From CAIKZZ01 sp036742455 (GTDB lineage: Bacteria > Pseudomonadota > Gammaproteobacteria > Steroidobacterales > Steroidobacteraceae): a stretch of DNA of 64,000 bases. Numbering within the stretch: position 1 is the stretch's first letter; each line of letters opens with the position of its first letter. Below, one piece after another: positions 25,588 through 35,186 of the stretch. A model generated the notes under the pieces. The model saw only the letters and a program-made list of their open reading frames with translations, was not told the DNA's origin and searched no databases. The position numbers and the translations under genes were made by a program. The stretch lies in the NCBI GenBank assembly GCA_036742455.1, contig DAINQU010000015.1:1-64000 (forward strand), given 5' to 3'.

Positions 25588-28014
25588 ATGACGCCCGAAA
25601 TCCCCCCCGATAATTCGCGTCCGGCCGATCCGGTCAGTGCGGTCCGCGCCGTATGGCGCTGGGGGATTTCTTTGTTTGTCCTGCCGGCGGATGAACGGCG
25701 GGCTTGGCCGTTTGAGAATGCCGCCCTCTGGCGCCGTCTCGGACTGCGCTGGCGTTCCCGACGAAAGTCCACGCCCGAGGCGATCGTCGACGCTCCGATA
25801 CACTCGCTCCAGAAGACCTTCGCACCCGCTATCCGGCACTTTCGGCAGCGGGCCACCGGTCTGATCGACCGTTGCGCGGCGCGGACTGAGGCGTGGAGCC
25901 GATTTGCCGCTTGGGGACCGTGGACTCTGGCGATGCTGTGTGTCCTTGGGTGCCTTGGATTTGCGGCCACGCCGTTGACGATTCCGGGTCAAGTGGCCTT
26001 CGGTGTGGCGTTGCTCACCTGCGCGCTGCTCGTCCGTGAGACGACGGCGGAGGCCACCCTTCCGCTCTTGATGGGCATGTCGATGCTCGCTACATCGCGC
26101 TACATCTACTGGCGCGCAACCATGACGTTGGGAACGCCGGGTAGCGCTGAGTGGTGGACCGCACTGGGGCTCCTCTTCGCGGAGGCCTACACGTGGGTGG
26201 TTCTGTTCCTCGGATATCTGCAAAACGCCCGCCCACTGAAACGACCGCGCGCGGAATTGCCGTTGGACCCGGCCTCCTGGCCAACGGTCGATGTGTTTAT
26301 TCCGACGTACAACGAACCGCTGTCGGTGGTGCGACCGACGATCCAAGCGGCGCTCTCGCTCGACTGGCCCACGGAGCACCTCCAGGTCTACGTTCTCGAC
26401 GATGGTCAACGGCCAGAGTTTCGGGCGTTCTCGGCCGCCGTCGGCGCGACATACGTCACTCGTGAGGATCGTGCGTTCGCCAAAGCCGGCAATCTCAATC
26501 ACGCGCTGGGCTGCTCCACGGGCGAATTCGTGGCCATCTTTGATTGCGACCATGTCCCGGTACGGAGCTTTCTCAAGGAAACGATGGGCTCCTTTGTGCG
26601 GGACCCTCGATGCGCATTGGTCCAGACACCCCATCACTTCTTCTCGCCAGACCCGTTTGAACGCAATCTCGGCACCTTCCGCAAGGTGCCGGGCGAAGGG
26701 AGTTTGTTTTACGGCCTGGTTCAGGACGGCAACGACCTTTGGAACGCTGCCTACTTTTGCGGCTCCGGTGCGGTTCTGCGCCGTACGGCGCTGACCGAGA
26801 TCGGCGGGATTGCACAAGATACGGTCACCGAGGACGCCCACACGGCATTGCGACTGCACCGCGCGGGATATACGTCCGCCTACGTGAACACGATTCTCGC
26901 GGCCGGTCTCGCCACCGAGAGCCTATCGGATCACGTCGCCCAACGTGTCCGGTGGGCGCGCGGCATGGCGCAAATTTTTCGCCTTGATAATCCCCTCTTG
27001 GGCCGCGGCCTCCATTGGGCGCAGCGCCTGTGCTATCTGAGTGCAATGCTGCACTTCTTTTCGGGACTGCCGCGCCTGGTATTTCTGACAGCGCCGCTCG
27101 CGTATCTGTTTTTTGAATTCCACGTCCTCAACGCAGGCACCGTCGTCCTCGCCGCGTATGCGCTTCCGCATCTGTTCCAAGCCGCCATCGCCAATTCGAC
27201 CCTGCAACGACAATATCGCCATTCCTTGTGGAACGAGGCGTACGAAGCGGCCCTCAGCTGGTACACCTCATTGCCCACGCTCTGGGCGCTCATCCACCCT
27301 CGGCACGGACTGTTCAACGTGACCGCGAAAGGCGGACTGATTGAGCACAGCCACTTCGATTGGCGCCTGGCGCTCCCGTATCTGGGCCTAGTGGCACTCA
27401 ATCTCGTGGGCGTTGTCATTGCCGTTCCGCGGTTCCTCTACTGGAATTCGTTCGAAGCGGAGACCGTGGTCGTCAATCTGGTCTGGACGCTGTTCAATCT
27501 GACGTTGCTCGGCACGGTGCTCGGCGTGGCCAGCGAAACACGGCAGGTCCGTCGGGCACATCGTATAGACGCGCGTCTATCGGGGCGCTTGCTTCTCCCC
27601 GATCACACCGTCCTCGACGCCACTGTGGTCGACTTCTCCACCGGTGGCCTCCGGCTCATCGCGGATGCGTTGCCCGAGGACCTGCTCAAGTCTCCTTTAC
27701 TGATTGAGATCGACTGCGCTGGCGGGCGCCAGAGTGCACGGGTTACTGGTCGTGGCATTTTGCGTTCGGGGAATGAAGTGCGCGTTGAGCTCGACCCGAT
27801 GGATCCACCGACCGAGCGTTTGTATATCGAAGCTACGTTTGCCCATCCCCAGCTCTGGAGCGACTGGCACGCTGACATGCCCCCCGATCGACCTCTGCGC
27901 AGTCTCGCGGAAGTGCTGTCGTTCGGTCTTGCCGGCTACGTTCGTGTTGCCGGCTTACTCGGGCAACAAATACGACGGCGCTTACAGCGGCCATCTCCGG
28001 CGGAGGCACGTTAA
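25588..28014 (+). CDS. bcsA: cellulose synthase catalytic subunit with PilZ domain
   Basis: An 808-residue inner-membrane glycosyltransferase that polymerises UDP-glucose and extrudes the glucan. Motifs in order: DCD (319-321), FCGS (390-393), TED (414-416), QRVRW (452-456) and the gating-loop FNVTAKG (576-582). The cytoplasmic C-terminal PilZ domain has RRAHR (655-659) and DFSTGG (682-687), so activation by cyclic-di-GMP is expected. About 110 residues precede the first membrane segment. All catalytic elements look intact. bcsG starts two bases after its stop. Confidence 0.97.
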   Translation: MTPEIPPDNSRPADPVSAVRAVWRWGISLFVLPADERRAWPFENAALWRRLGLRWRSRRKSTPEAIVDAPIHSLQKTFAPAIRHFRQRATGLIDRCAARTEAWSRFAAWGPWTLAMLCVLGCLGFAATPLTIPGQVAFGVALLTCALLVRETTAEATLPLLMGMSMLATSRYIYWRATMTLGTPGSAEWWTALGLLFAEAYTWVVLFLGYLQNARPLKRPRAELPLDPASWPTVDVFIPTYNEPLSVVRPTIQAALSLDWPTEHLQVYVLDDGQRPEFRAFSAAVGATYVTREDRAFAKAGNLNHALGCSTGEFVAIFDCDHVPVRSFLKETMGSFVRDPRCALVQTPHHFFSPDPFERNLGTFRKVPGEGSLFYGLVQDGNDLWNAAYFCGSGAVLRRTALTEIGGIAQDTVTEDAHTALRLHRAGYTSAYVNTILAAGLATESLSDHVAQRVRWARGMAQIFRLDNPLLGRGLHWAQRLCYLSAMLHFFSGLPRLVFLTAPLAYLFFEFHVLNAGTVVLAAYALPHLFQAAIANSTLQRQYRHSLWNEAYEAALSWYTSLPTLWALIHPRHGLFNVTAKGGLIEHSHFDWRLALPYLGLVALNLVGVVIAVPRFLYWNSFEAETVVVNLVWTLFNLTLLGTVLGVASETRQVRRAHRIDARLSGRLLLPDHTVLDATVVDFSTGGLRLIADALPEDLLKSPLLIEIDCAGGRQSARVTGRGILRSGNEVRVELDPMDPPTERLYIEATFAHPQLWSDWHADMPPDRPLRSLAEVLSFGLAGYVRVAGLLGQQIRRRLQRPSPAEAR

Positions 28015-28016
28015 TC

Positions 28017-29597
28017 GTGGGTCCGTTCGCACTCTACTTTTTGCTGAAGATCGGGCTGCATGCAACCGGGCATTTGCAAATCCATCCCGCTAGCAATGTG
28101 TTGCTCGCACTCTTTACGTCCCTGCCCGCTCCCAATGCGCGCCTTCGCCTCGCGAAAAATCTCGTGGGTTGGCCGTTGGCGGCAATCTTGCTCTATACCG
28201 ATTCGTTCCTACCACCGCCCGCCCGAGCGTTGGAAGCGCTGGGACTGATCCGGGGATTCAGTAACGAGTATTTATGGGAACTCGCGGGTCGGCTGTTTGA
28301 TCCCACCGTGGTCTTTGGTGCGATCGGGATCGTCTGTGTCTATGTGCTGGCAAGTCGCAAACTGCGCGTGGGCAGTTTCGTGATCGCGGCATTGCTTGTA
28401 ATTTGGGCCATACCGAGCTCGTGGAGCCCGCTACTCACGCCGGCATCGCGCACCGGCAGCCTGACCGCACCCGCCGCAGAGGATCTCGATCAATCTCGCT
28501 ATTTCGTCAGCGCCGATGCTCTCGATCAAAATGTCGCGCGGTTCCATCAGGAAGAAGCTACGCGACACATCGGATACGCGCAGCGCGCACAGGGAGCGCC
28601 GTTTGATATTTTGATCCTGCACGTCTGCTCGCTCTCGTGGGACGACCTCGCCGCCGTCCGATTGCCCACAGAGTCGCTGTTTGCACGGTTCCGTATCGTC
28701 TTGACGCACTTCAACTCCGCGGCCAGTTACAGTGGCCCCGCAGCAATCCGTTTGTTGCGCGCGCATTGCGGTCAAAGTACGCAAAAGCGGTTGTACGACT
28801 ACCCGGAACGCAGTTGCCTGCTCTTTTCCGGCCTCGAGGACGCCGGATACGAGCCGCACTGGCTCATGAACCACGACGGTCACTTCGCGAATTTCTTTGC
28901 CGATGTCTATCGACGCGGCGGTCTTTCGGTGGAACCCGAACCCAACACCGACGCCGATATTGCAGCGGATGCGTTCGATGGCAGTCCGATCTATTCAGAC
29001 TACGACGTCTTATCCCGTTGGTGGGCTCGCCGCCTCCAAAGCGGTAGTGAACGCGTCGCTTTGTACTACAACACGATTTCGCTGCACGACGGCAACCGCT
29101 TGCGCAACGCGCCCACGCTGGATGGCGCCGCGAGCTACGCACGGCGCGCGCAGCAATTGTTTACGGACGTCGATCGGTTTCTGCAGCTCATTGAAACCAG
29201 CGGTCGGCGCGCGATGGTCGTGCTTGTTGCCGAACACGGCGCGGCCGTACGCGGCGATCGTTATCAGATTGACGGGTTACGCGAGATCCCCTCGCCCGCG
29301 ATCACCGAGGTACCGGTCGCCATCGCGTACGTCGGACTCGACAGCACGACGTCATCAATGACCACGCGCGTGGATGACCCTGTCAGTTATTTCGGACTTG
29401 CCGAACTGGTGCACCGTAACGTCACGCGTAACCCATTCGACGCACGGCGTAACCCGACCGACGACGCCAACGGGCTACCGGGTGGCCCGTTTGTGGCCGA
29501 AAACGAAGACGCCCTCGTCGTCCGTGTGGGCGGTCGCTACCTCATGCGGCCACCGGGTGGCGCTTGGATTCCGTGGGAAGGACGTCGCGCTCAATAA
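28017..29597 (+). CDS. bcsG: cellulose phosphoethanolamine transferase BcsG
   Basis: A 526-residue membrane enzyme with several N-terminal helices (to about residue 140) and a periplasmic alkaline-phosphatase-fold domain. Residues aligning with the E. coli zinc/catalytic site are Cys204 (HVCSLSW), the nucleophile Ser239 (ASYSGPAAIRLLRA), and Glu406-His407 (VAEHGAAVRGDR). BcsG transfers phosphoethanolamine from phosphatidylethanolamine to cellulose. It uses a GTG start, with GGAGG ten bases upstream. Its tail overlaps the end of bcsC on the other strand by seven bases. bcsE, bcsF and bcsQ are not seen. Confidence 0.95.
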   Translation: MGPFALYFLLKIGLHATGHLQIHPASNVLLALFTSLPAPNARLRLAKNLVGWPLAAILLYTDSFLPPPARALEALGLIRGFSNEYLWELAGRLFDPTVVFGAIGIVCVYVLASRKLRVGSFVIAALLVIWAIPSSWSPLLTPASRTGSLTAPAAEDLDQSRYFVSADALDQNVARFHQEEATRHIGYAQRAQGAPFDILILHVCSLSWDDLAAVRLPTESLFARFRIVLTHFNSAASYSGPAAIRLLRAHCGQSTQKRLYDYPERSCLLFSGLEDAGYEPHWLMNHDGHFANFFADVYRRGGLSVEPEPNTDADIAADAFDGSPIYSDYDVLSRWWARRLQSGSERVALYYNTISLHDGNRLRNAPTLDGAASYARRAQQLFTDVDRFLQLIETSGRRAMVVLVAEHGAAVRGDRYQIDGLREIPSPAITEVPVAIAYVGLDSTTSSMTTRVDDPVSYFGLAELVHRNVTRNPFDARRNPTDDANGLPGGPFVAENEDALVVRVGGRYLMRPPGGAWIPWEGRRAQ

Positions 29598-31858
29598 CTG
29601 AGGTAGGGCTGATACGGCGCGAAGGCAGTACCCGGCGCTGCCCCAGGTCGGTAATACACGGACAGACTGACTGGGCGGTAATAATCGGCGCGATCGTGCT
29701 CAAAACCGATTCCGACCACGCCGCTGCTGACACGCCACTCAAGGTTTATCGACAAAGCACCCGAAAGGCCGTTCGCCGTTCCACCCGGCGTCGACGGCAC
29801 GAGACCGGCCGCTTGCGCCGACAAGGTCATGGCCGCATCCAGCGGAAACCACGGCGACGCCGCGTCGTGTCGGTGCGTATAGGTCGGAGCGATACTGAAA
29901 CGCACCGCACTGTCCGCCGTTAGGCGCAACCATTCCAACGGCACTGCGGCCGTCGTATAACTCTGTGGACTGAAATAGCCACCGTCGCCGTAGGTATACC
30001 CGAGCAAATTACGGTCATAGGCTTGGAAGGCGGCGGTCATTCCCAGCGACAGGGCTCCGCCGAACGGTCGCGCCACCGTACGGTCGCCGGACACCCGGAC
30101 CGCAACCGCGTGGTTCGTCTCGACATGGGTGCCCTCCAGTACCGTGGCCCGGATCGACAACGACAGCGATGCATCACGGGTGTAGTGACCCACACGCGCA
30201 GCTACGCCAGAATCCGTCACGCCGCCCCACACGCGGCCGGTGGCGGGATCCGTGCGACCGGCAAACGACAACAGGCTGGATGTGAGCGGTCGGCGGAACC
30301 ATTCGATCGCGGTGTCCAGCGCGCCGATCGTTGGCGCGTAGCGGATGCCACCGATCCAGCGATGCAATGCAAAGCCCAAGGGCGTCGTGCCAAGATCGAC
30401 CACCCAGTCGCGCTGATGCCACGCCATGCCGAGCGCCAGCCCCGTGGTATGGGTCGAGGCGTCCGCGAACGCCCCCAAGCCACCGACTGCAACGGAACCC
30501 AGACCCGTTGCCGACAAAGCATCCGCGGGAACGCTACCCGCATCGAGCGACACGGCTTGCATCATGAACCCGAGCGAGGACTGATTCGGCAAGACGTGAC
30601 GCCACTCGACCGGGACGGACACGGTCGTAAGTGCGGAAAGCCCAGCGTCTCCCGGTTTATGAGTCCAACTCAATCCGCCAGACCACGTATCCGTCGGAAG
30701 CGCCACATCAGCATTCGGCGGGTTCACCGCGAGCCGAGCCACCAACGACTGTACGCCCTCGCTGCGCGCATCGAGCGGAATCCGGTCCACCCAATCGCGC
30801 GCGACCTGCCGATCGCCGAGCGATTCCGCCAGCAAAGCGCGTGCAAAAACCGCATCGGGATCTGACGACGCAAGCGCTTCGATCTGGGCCGCCACGCTCG
30901 CAGCCGCTGAGCGATCGCCCGCCAAAACCGCCGCGTGACCGGCACGATACATGTCCCAGACGGACGGTGCCGGCGCTGCCGCGCTCACCCCGTCGGGGCG
31001 CGCGTCGGGCGTGACCACGGGCTCCTGCGGCGTCTCATCGGTGGCCGCAACGACTGCGTCAGACGCATCGCGTGACACGGGGGCTGCCTCCGTGCGGTGC
31101 GCGCTCGTTGAGGCCGTACGCGCCGTCGGCGCCTGTGTGGGCGCGTTCAGCGGCAGAATCGAGGACAGTGAGATCTCCTCGGTATCCGCCGGCGCCGAAG
31201 CGAGAGTCGCTAACGCCCGATCCAACGCATCGTTGTAATCCGTCCGACGGACGTCGGCTCTGCCGCGCAAGGGCTCGAGCAATGTCACCGCGGCGCGCGC
31301 GGTTGCGGCGTAGCGCGCTAACAATCGTGCCAAGGCCAACGTATACCGGGTATCCGCGGGATGACGATGGCTCAGCTCGGCGAGACCTGCGATGGCGTCC
31401 GACCTGCCGTTGGGGGCCGCTGCGAGCAACTCGTAATAATCGATCCCGAGAATCCCGTTCGGCGCGCCGTCGGGATACAACCGTCGTAGCGCCGATCGAA
31501 TCTCTTGCGTTTGACCGATCTGCGCTTGTCGGTGAATCGAAGCCAACCCCAGACGGTCATTGGTCGTCACGCGCAGTTCGGTCGCGAGGGTGTGGGACTC
31601 GCTGCTCTCTGGGAAATCCTTGTTCAAGCGGTCCAGCAGACTGCGCGCCGCGGCGAGATCCGACTGATCCAAATCCAGTTCCGCCAATAGCAACAAATCG
31701 TCCGCGCGTACGCTGCGCATGGAGGCCAGTTTGGTGAGCGCTTGACGGGCGAGGTCCGTGCGGTCGCGCGCCATCCAAGCCCGCGCGCTGCCACGCAGAT
31801 CATCGGCCACCGGATCGTTCGCGAGTAGGCTCGCCAGCGACAACATCAATGTCGGCAC
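29591..31858 (-). CDS. bcsC: short BcsC-like cellulose export protein (TPR plus beta-barrel)
   Basis: A 755-residue protein; E. coli BcsC has 1157. Residues about 20-240 are TPR-like helices that align with the start of BcsC. An Ala/Thr/Pro-rich linker follows (about 240-310), then another helical pair. The C-terminal about 360 residues form the outer-membrane barrel with BcsC hallmarks such as HRWIGGIRYAPTIG, AIEWFRRPLTSSLLSFAG and GYFSPQSYTTAAVPLEWLRL. The GTG start has GGGAG six bases upstream, and an in-frame stop ten codons earlier prevents a longer N-terminus. The beginning has only a short hydrophobic stretch without basic residues, so the export signal is doubtful. It overlaps the end of bcsZ. 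Confidence 0.9.
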   Translation of the reverse strand: MPTLMLSLASLLANDPVADDLRGSARAWMARDRTDLARQALTKLASMRSVRADDLLLLAELDLDQSDLAAARSLLDRLNKDFPESSESHTLATELRVTTNDRLGLASIHRQAQIGQTQEIRSALRRLYPDGAPNGILGIDYYELLAAAPNGRSDAIAGLAELSHRHPADTRYTLALARLLARYAATARAAVTLLEPLRGRADVRRTDYNDALDRALATLASAPADTEEISLSSILPLNAPTQAPTARTASTSAHRTEAAPVSRDASDAVVAATDETPQEPVVTPDARPDGVSAAAPAPSVWDMYRAGHAAVLAGDRSAAASVAAQIEALASSDPDAVFARALLAESLGDRQVARDWVDRIPLDARSEGVQSLVARLAVNPPNADVALPTDTWSGGLSWTHKPGDAGLSALTTVSVPVEWRHVLPNQSSLGFMMQAVSLDAGSVPADALSATGLGSVAVGGLGAFADASTHTTGLALGMAWHQRDWVVDLGTTPLGFALHRWIGGIRYAPTIGALDTAIEWFRRPLTSSLLSFAGRTDPATGRVWGGVTDSGVAARVGHYTRDASLSLSIRATVLEGTHVETNHAVAVRVSGDRTVARPFGGALSLGMTAAFQAYDRNLLGYTYGDGGYFSPQSYTTAAVPLEWLRLTADSAVRFSIAPTYTHRHDAASPWFPLDAAMTLSAQAAGLVPSTPGGTANGLSGALSINLEWRVSSGVVGIGFEHDRADYYRPVSLSVYYRPGAAPGTAFAPYQPYLSY

Positions 31859-32961
31859 GTCACACTCCCGGGCCTTAGGCCACCGTCACCGGCAATCGCA
31901 TAACGGCCCTCTTCCGCACCGATTGCGAACAACGTCAAGACATCGGCGTAGTAGCGGCTGCCATCCCCCGCCACGAGCGGCCCCGTGTGCAAGGCCCGCA
32001 ACACTTGGGTGTACCGCGGGCGGTCCACAATCTTCAAGAAGGGTAAGAGCGCTGCAAGGTGCGCGCGTCCTGCCTGACCGCCTGTGGCGCCCGAGCGTGG
32101 ATCAAACCACTCCGGCAAGGGCCCCGCCCCAACGTTCGTCGCGAAGGGCCGAAGCCGATCCAATGCCTGCCGTCGGGACGGCCCGTCCGGCTGCAGGGCC
32201 GTCCACAGATAGACGCGTATGGCTCCATAGGAACCTCGCCCCAGATCATCCGACAACGACCGGTAGCCGTCGCCGACGACGTACTCGGCCCAATCCGGCA
32301 CGAAGCCCCGACGCACCGTCGCCGCCAGCAGGCGGTCCTGGGCGTCGAGGAGTGGCCGGTACCGTGGGTCCAAGGCAGACAATCGCTGCACGACAAACGA
32401 TGGGGCGTAACTCGGGTTCACACGAATGTGGCCGTCGTCGGAACGGAACCCGATCGGTCCCGGCAACATCACGGGCTCACGGCCGTCGGGATAGATCACT
32501 TCGTCCGACAGGATGCGCTCCGCCACGTGCCGAGCAGCGACGGTGAGCGCGGCATCGTGCCAATGGCGACCGCCTTCCAACAGCGCGTAGGCCAGCCAAA
32601 GATCGGCATCCGTGGCCGAATTCGCATCCAGCACCCCCCAATCACCCGCCGCTCGACGACCCCAGCGCCAGGCCGGCAGACGTGTGGCGAGATCCCCGGC
32701 GGCAAGATTGTCGCGCACCCAACGCACGATCGCGTCAAACGTCGCTCGATCGTCGGCCACGAGCGCCAAAAACGCCGTGTAGGCCGCGGCTTCGGACACC
32801 GTCGGCTGCTCCGACTGCGAACGATCGATCACACGGCCATCCGCCTGCACGTATGCGGCGCGAAACGTATCCCACGCCGGCCAAGGACAGGCGGCCTGTG
32901 CCGAGGAGGCTGACACCGCTGCGAGGGCCAGTGTCAGCACAAGCCGACCCATCAACCTCAC
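31846..32961 (-). CDS. bcsZ: BcsZ-type endo-1,4-beta-glucanase (GH8) lacking the aligned catalytic base
   Basis: A 371-residue periplasmic GH8 protein with a signal peptide ending SSAQAA. It aligns with E. coli BcsZ along its length: ACPWPAWDTFRAAYV, the acid Glu57 in VSEAAAY (Glu55 in E. coli), LDANSATDADLWLAYALLE, VNPSYAP and GSYGAIRVYLW. In the last block E. coli has Asp243, the proposed catalytic base, in SSYDAIRVYMW; here it is Gly246 (codon GGA). The enzyme may be inactive or altered, perhaps retained as a structural part of cellulose export. It starts with GTG overlapping the bcsB stop; an ATG nine bases in is possible. Confidence 0.93.
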   Translation of the reverse strand: MRLMGRLVLTLALAAVSASSAQAACPWPAWDTFRAAYVQADGRVIDRSQSEQPTVSEAAAYTAFLALVADDRATFDAIVRWVRDNLAAGDLATRLPAWRWGRRAAGDWGVLDANSATDADLWLAYALLEGGRHWHDAALTVAARHVAERILSDEVIYPDGREPVMLPGPIGFRSDDGHIRVNPSYAPSFVVQRLSALDPRYRPLLDAQDRLLAATVRRGFVPDWAEYVVGDGYRSLSDDLGRGSYGAIRVYLWTALQPDGPSRRQALDRLRPFATNVGAGPLPEWFDPRSGATGGQAGRAHLAALLPFLKIVDRPRYTQVLRALHTGPLVAGDGSRYYADVLTLFAIGAEEGRYAIAGDGGLRPGSVTCRH

Positions 32962-35144
32962 TCGCCTTGGCTCTCACTCAGTCGGCGCGCTGCTCTGCGG
33001 CGCAATGCACTGACCGCGAGGAACGCAAGCACCGACACCAGCACGATGCCGCCAATGATCGCGAAGAGCGGATGCCGCGACACGGCCGCCCACACTCGAC
33101 CGCCCCAAGGCAAGTCGCCCACGTAGTAGGTCGTACCCCATCGATAACTGTGCAAGGTTTCGCCCCGCACAACCACGACATCCCCTTGGAATGCCAAGGC
33201 GCGCGTCTCCAGGGCTTGCGACAGTGCGCTGCGGGCTGCCGTATCGTTGGCTAAGAGAGCCACGACCGATCGCTGGTGGCCGTACGGTGACGCGAACGCT
33301 TCCATCACACCCACACTGCCCGCGGCCGACACGGCCACGTCCGCATCCGGCCCCTCGGTGCCTGCGAGCGCTTTACGCAACTGCGGCGTGCCCGCACCGA
33401 GCGTCACGCCGAGCGGTGTTGCCGTCGACCCCAAAAGGCCGTCGCTGGTCGCTGCCATCACCAGGATGTCTGCGTCAGCCAAATCGTGATCGGTCGCGGT
33501 CGGGCCGACCACGCGGACGCCCGTCGCCGGCACTCCGCTCCAGCGGCCAAACTGCCCCATCAACTGCAGAAACGACTCCACGGCCGCGTTCCCCGTTCCA
33601 TCCTTCAGGACGATGACCGTCTGGGAGAGATCGGCGAGGCGCGTGAACGGGTATCCGGCATGCGCGAACAACGCAAGGTTGGGTAAGGCGACGTAGTGAC
33701 GGAAACCCGTCAGATCGATGGTCGAGTCCGGATCAATCGACGATCGCTGCACATCGGGCATGCGCTCACGGCAAGCGCCTTGCACATGAGAATCCATCGC
33801 GAAACGCATCGACAGAACGTTGTCCGCGCCAATCTGGACGCCGGGCAAGGCCAGACGCTCGTCCTCGCCCAGCACGGTTGAGGACACCAGCGGCACCATC
33901 AATCGCTGCAGGCCGTCAGCTTCCGTGTCCGGCCGTAAATGGATGACGCGCGCCAAGCGATCGTTGATCTCCACCGTCAATGACGAGGCATCCCGCTCAA
34001 CCGGGGCGGTGTAGCGGAAATGCAGATCGATCGGCAGTCCGGTATCCCGCCAGGCCATCAAATCCGGCGGTAGACGCAAGTTCAGTCGAATGGGATCGGG
34101 CGTGCGTCCATGGACTTCGAGTACCTGCGGCGAGTCCACCAGCTCTGCAAAGCGGACGGGACGGTCGGTCCGCAACCACCGCGGCGTGTCGTAGGGCACG
34201 CGCGCCCGCGGGGTCACCGTATGCACCTGTGCTTCGGCGCCCGACAACACCGTGTCGCCCAGCACCAACCCAAGTACTGCCGTGCGCAATTCTGCTTCGT
34301 CACGCCCCATAAAGAGCAGCAACTTGCCGTGACGCACCCCCGGGTTATCGAGTACCCGCACGGTCGGACCCGTGACATCGGGCAACGCGAGACCGTCCGG
34401 CTTCGTTCGATTCGTCGCAAACACCAGTGCGTGCCGCGCCACCGCGTTCACGTCGCGCACCGGAAACTCGGCGCGTCGGTATTCGGCCAACCGGCCGAAC
34501 CACGAGGCCACGATGCCGGCATCGCGGACGACCTCTAAGGAAGGCGCGTGCGGCAAGACGACCGGTAGCGACAAGGCGTGGGAGTCGCGACGGTCAAAAA
34601 ACGGGGCAGGCAGAAGCGCAAGATCATTGGCGAGGTCTATCGAGCGCAGCTCGAGCTCGAGTTCGGATCGGTCACTGATCGTTGCCCAGAGCGCCGTGTG
34701 GCCTGGGTCTTCGCAGTCCTGCGTGTAGTGCCCCACCAACTGGAGACGCAGGTGATTAAAGTCAGCAAAATACTGCGGGTTGAGCTCCACATCGCGCGAA
34801 ATCTCATGCCCCGCCGTTTCGCGTGGCAATGGCAATGCGGCCGCCGGCTCACCGTTCAGGCTGATCCGTAAGTGCGACAACTCCGGCAGCATCGACGGCG
34901 AGTAACTGTAGCGAAGATGCAAGCGGGCTTGCGTGACCACCTCATCCCCGCGCGACCCGATCGGCAGTTCGGAGTACCCCGCGATCCCACGCAGCTCAAT
35001 CGGCCCGCTCGAGCCGAGATCTCGCAAGGTCAGGTGCACCGTCCGGCTGGAGGGTGCGTCGGCAGCGGCGGCGTTGGCTTCCCCGCCGAAGAGGCTGATC
35101 GCCAGGCTCGCGCCCAGGACGACCCACGATGGGCATTTCTTCAC
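32958..35144 (-). CDS. bcsB: cellulose synthase periplasmic subunit BcsB
   Basis: A 728-residue protein with a signal peptide (MKKCPSWVVLGASLAIS, cleavage near ANA), carbohydrate-binding-like domains (for example RLHLRYSYSPSMLPELSHLR and SLNGEPAAALPLP near residues 70-110) and a single C-terminal membrane anchor (HPLFAIIGGIVLVSVLAFLA). BcsB guides the glucan through the periplasm and stabilises BcsA. The GTG start has GAGGT about seven bases upstream. It heads the minus-strand bcsB-bcsZ-bcsC operon, separated from bcsA by these genes and bcsG, which is unusual. Confidence 0.94.
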   Translation of the reverse strand: MKKCPSWVVLGASLAISLFGGEANAAAADAPSSRTVHLTLRDLGSSGPIELRGIAGYSELPIGSRGDEVVTQARLHLRYSYSPSMLPELSHLRISLNGEPAAALPLPRETAGHEISRDVELNPQYFADFNHLRLQLVGHYTQDCEDPGHTALWATISDRSELELELRSIDLANDLALLPAPFFDRRDSHALSLPVVLPHAPSLEVVRDAGIVASWFGRLAEYRRAEFPVRDVNAVARHALVFATNRTKPDGLALPDVTGPTVRVLDNPGVRHGKLLLFMGRDEAELRTAVLGLVLGDTVLSGAEAQVHTVTPRARVPYDTPRWLRTDRPVRFAELVDSPQVLEVHGRTPDPIRLNLRLPPDLMAWRDTGLPIDLHFRYTAPVERDASSLTVEINDRLARVIHLRPDTEADGLQRLMVPLVSSTVLGEDERLALPGVQIGADNVLSMRFAMDSHVQGACRERMPDVQRSSIDPDSTIDLTGFRHYVALPNLALFAHAGYPFTRLADLSQTVIVLKDGTGNAAVESFLQLMGQFGRWSGVPATGVRVVGPTATDHDLADADILVMAATSDGLLGSTATPLGVTLGAGTPQLRKALAGTEGPDADVAVSAAGSVGVMEAFASPYGHQRSVVALLANDTAARSALSQALETRALAFQGDVVVVRGETLHSYRWGTTYYVGDLPWGGRVWAAVSRHPLFAIIGGIVLVSVLAFLAVSALRRRAARRLSESQGE

Positions 35145-35186
35145 TCGTACACCTCTACATCCATGGAGGAGAAACGTTGCTTATTC

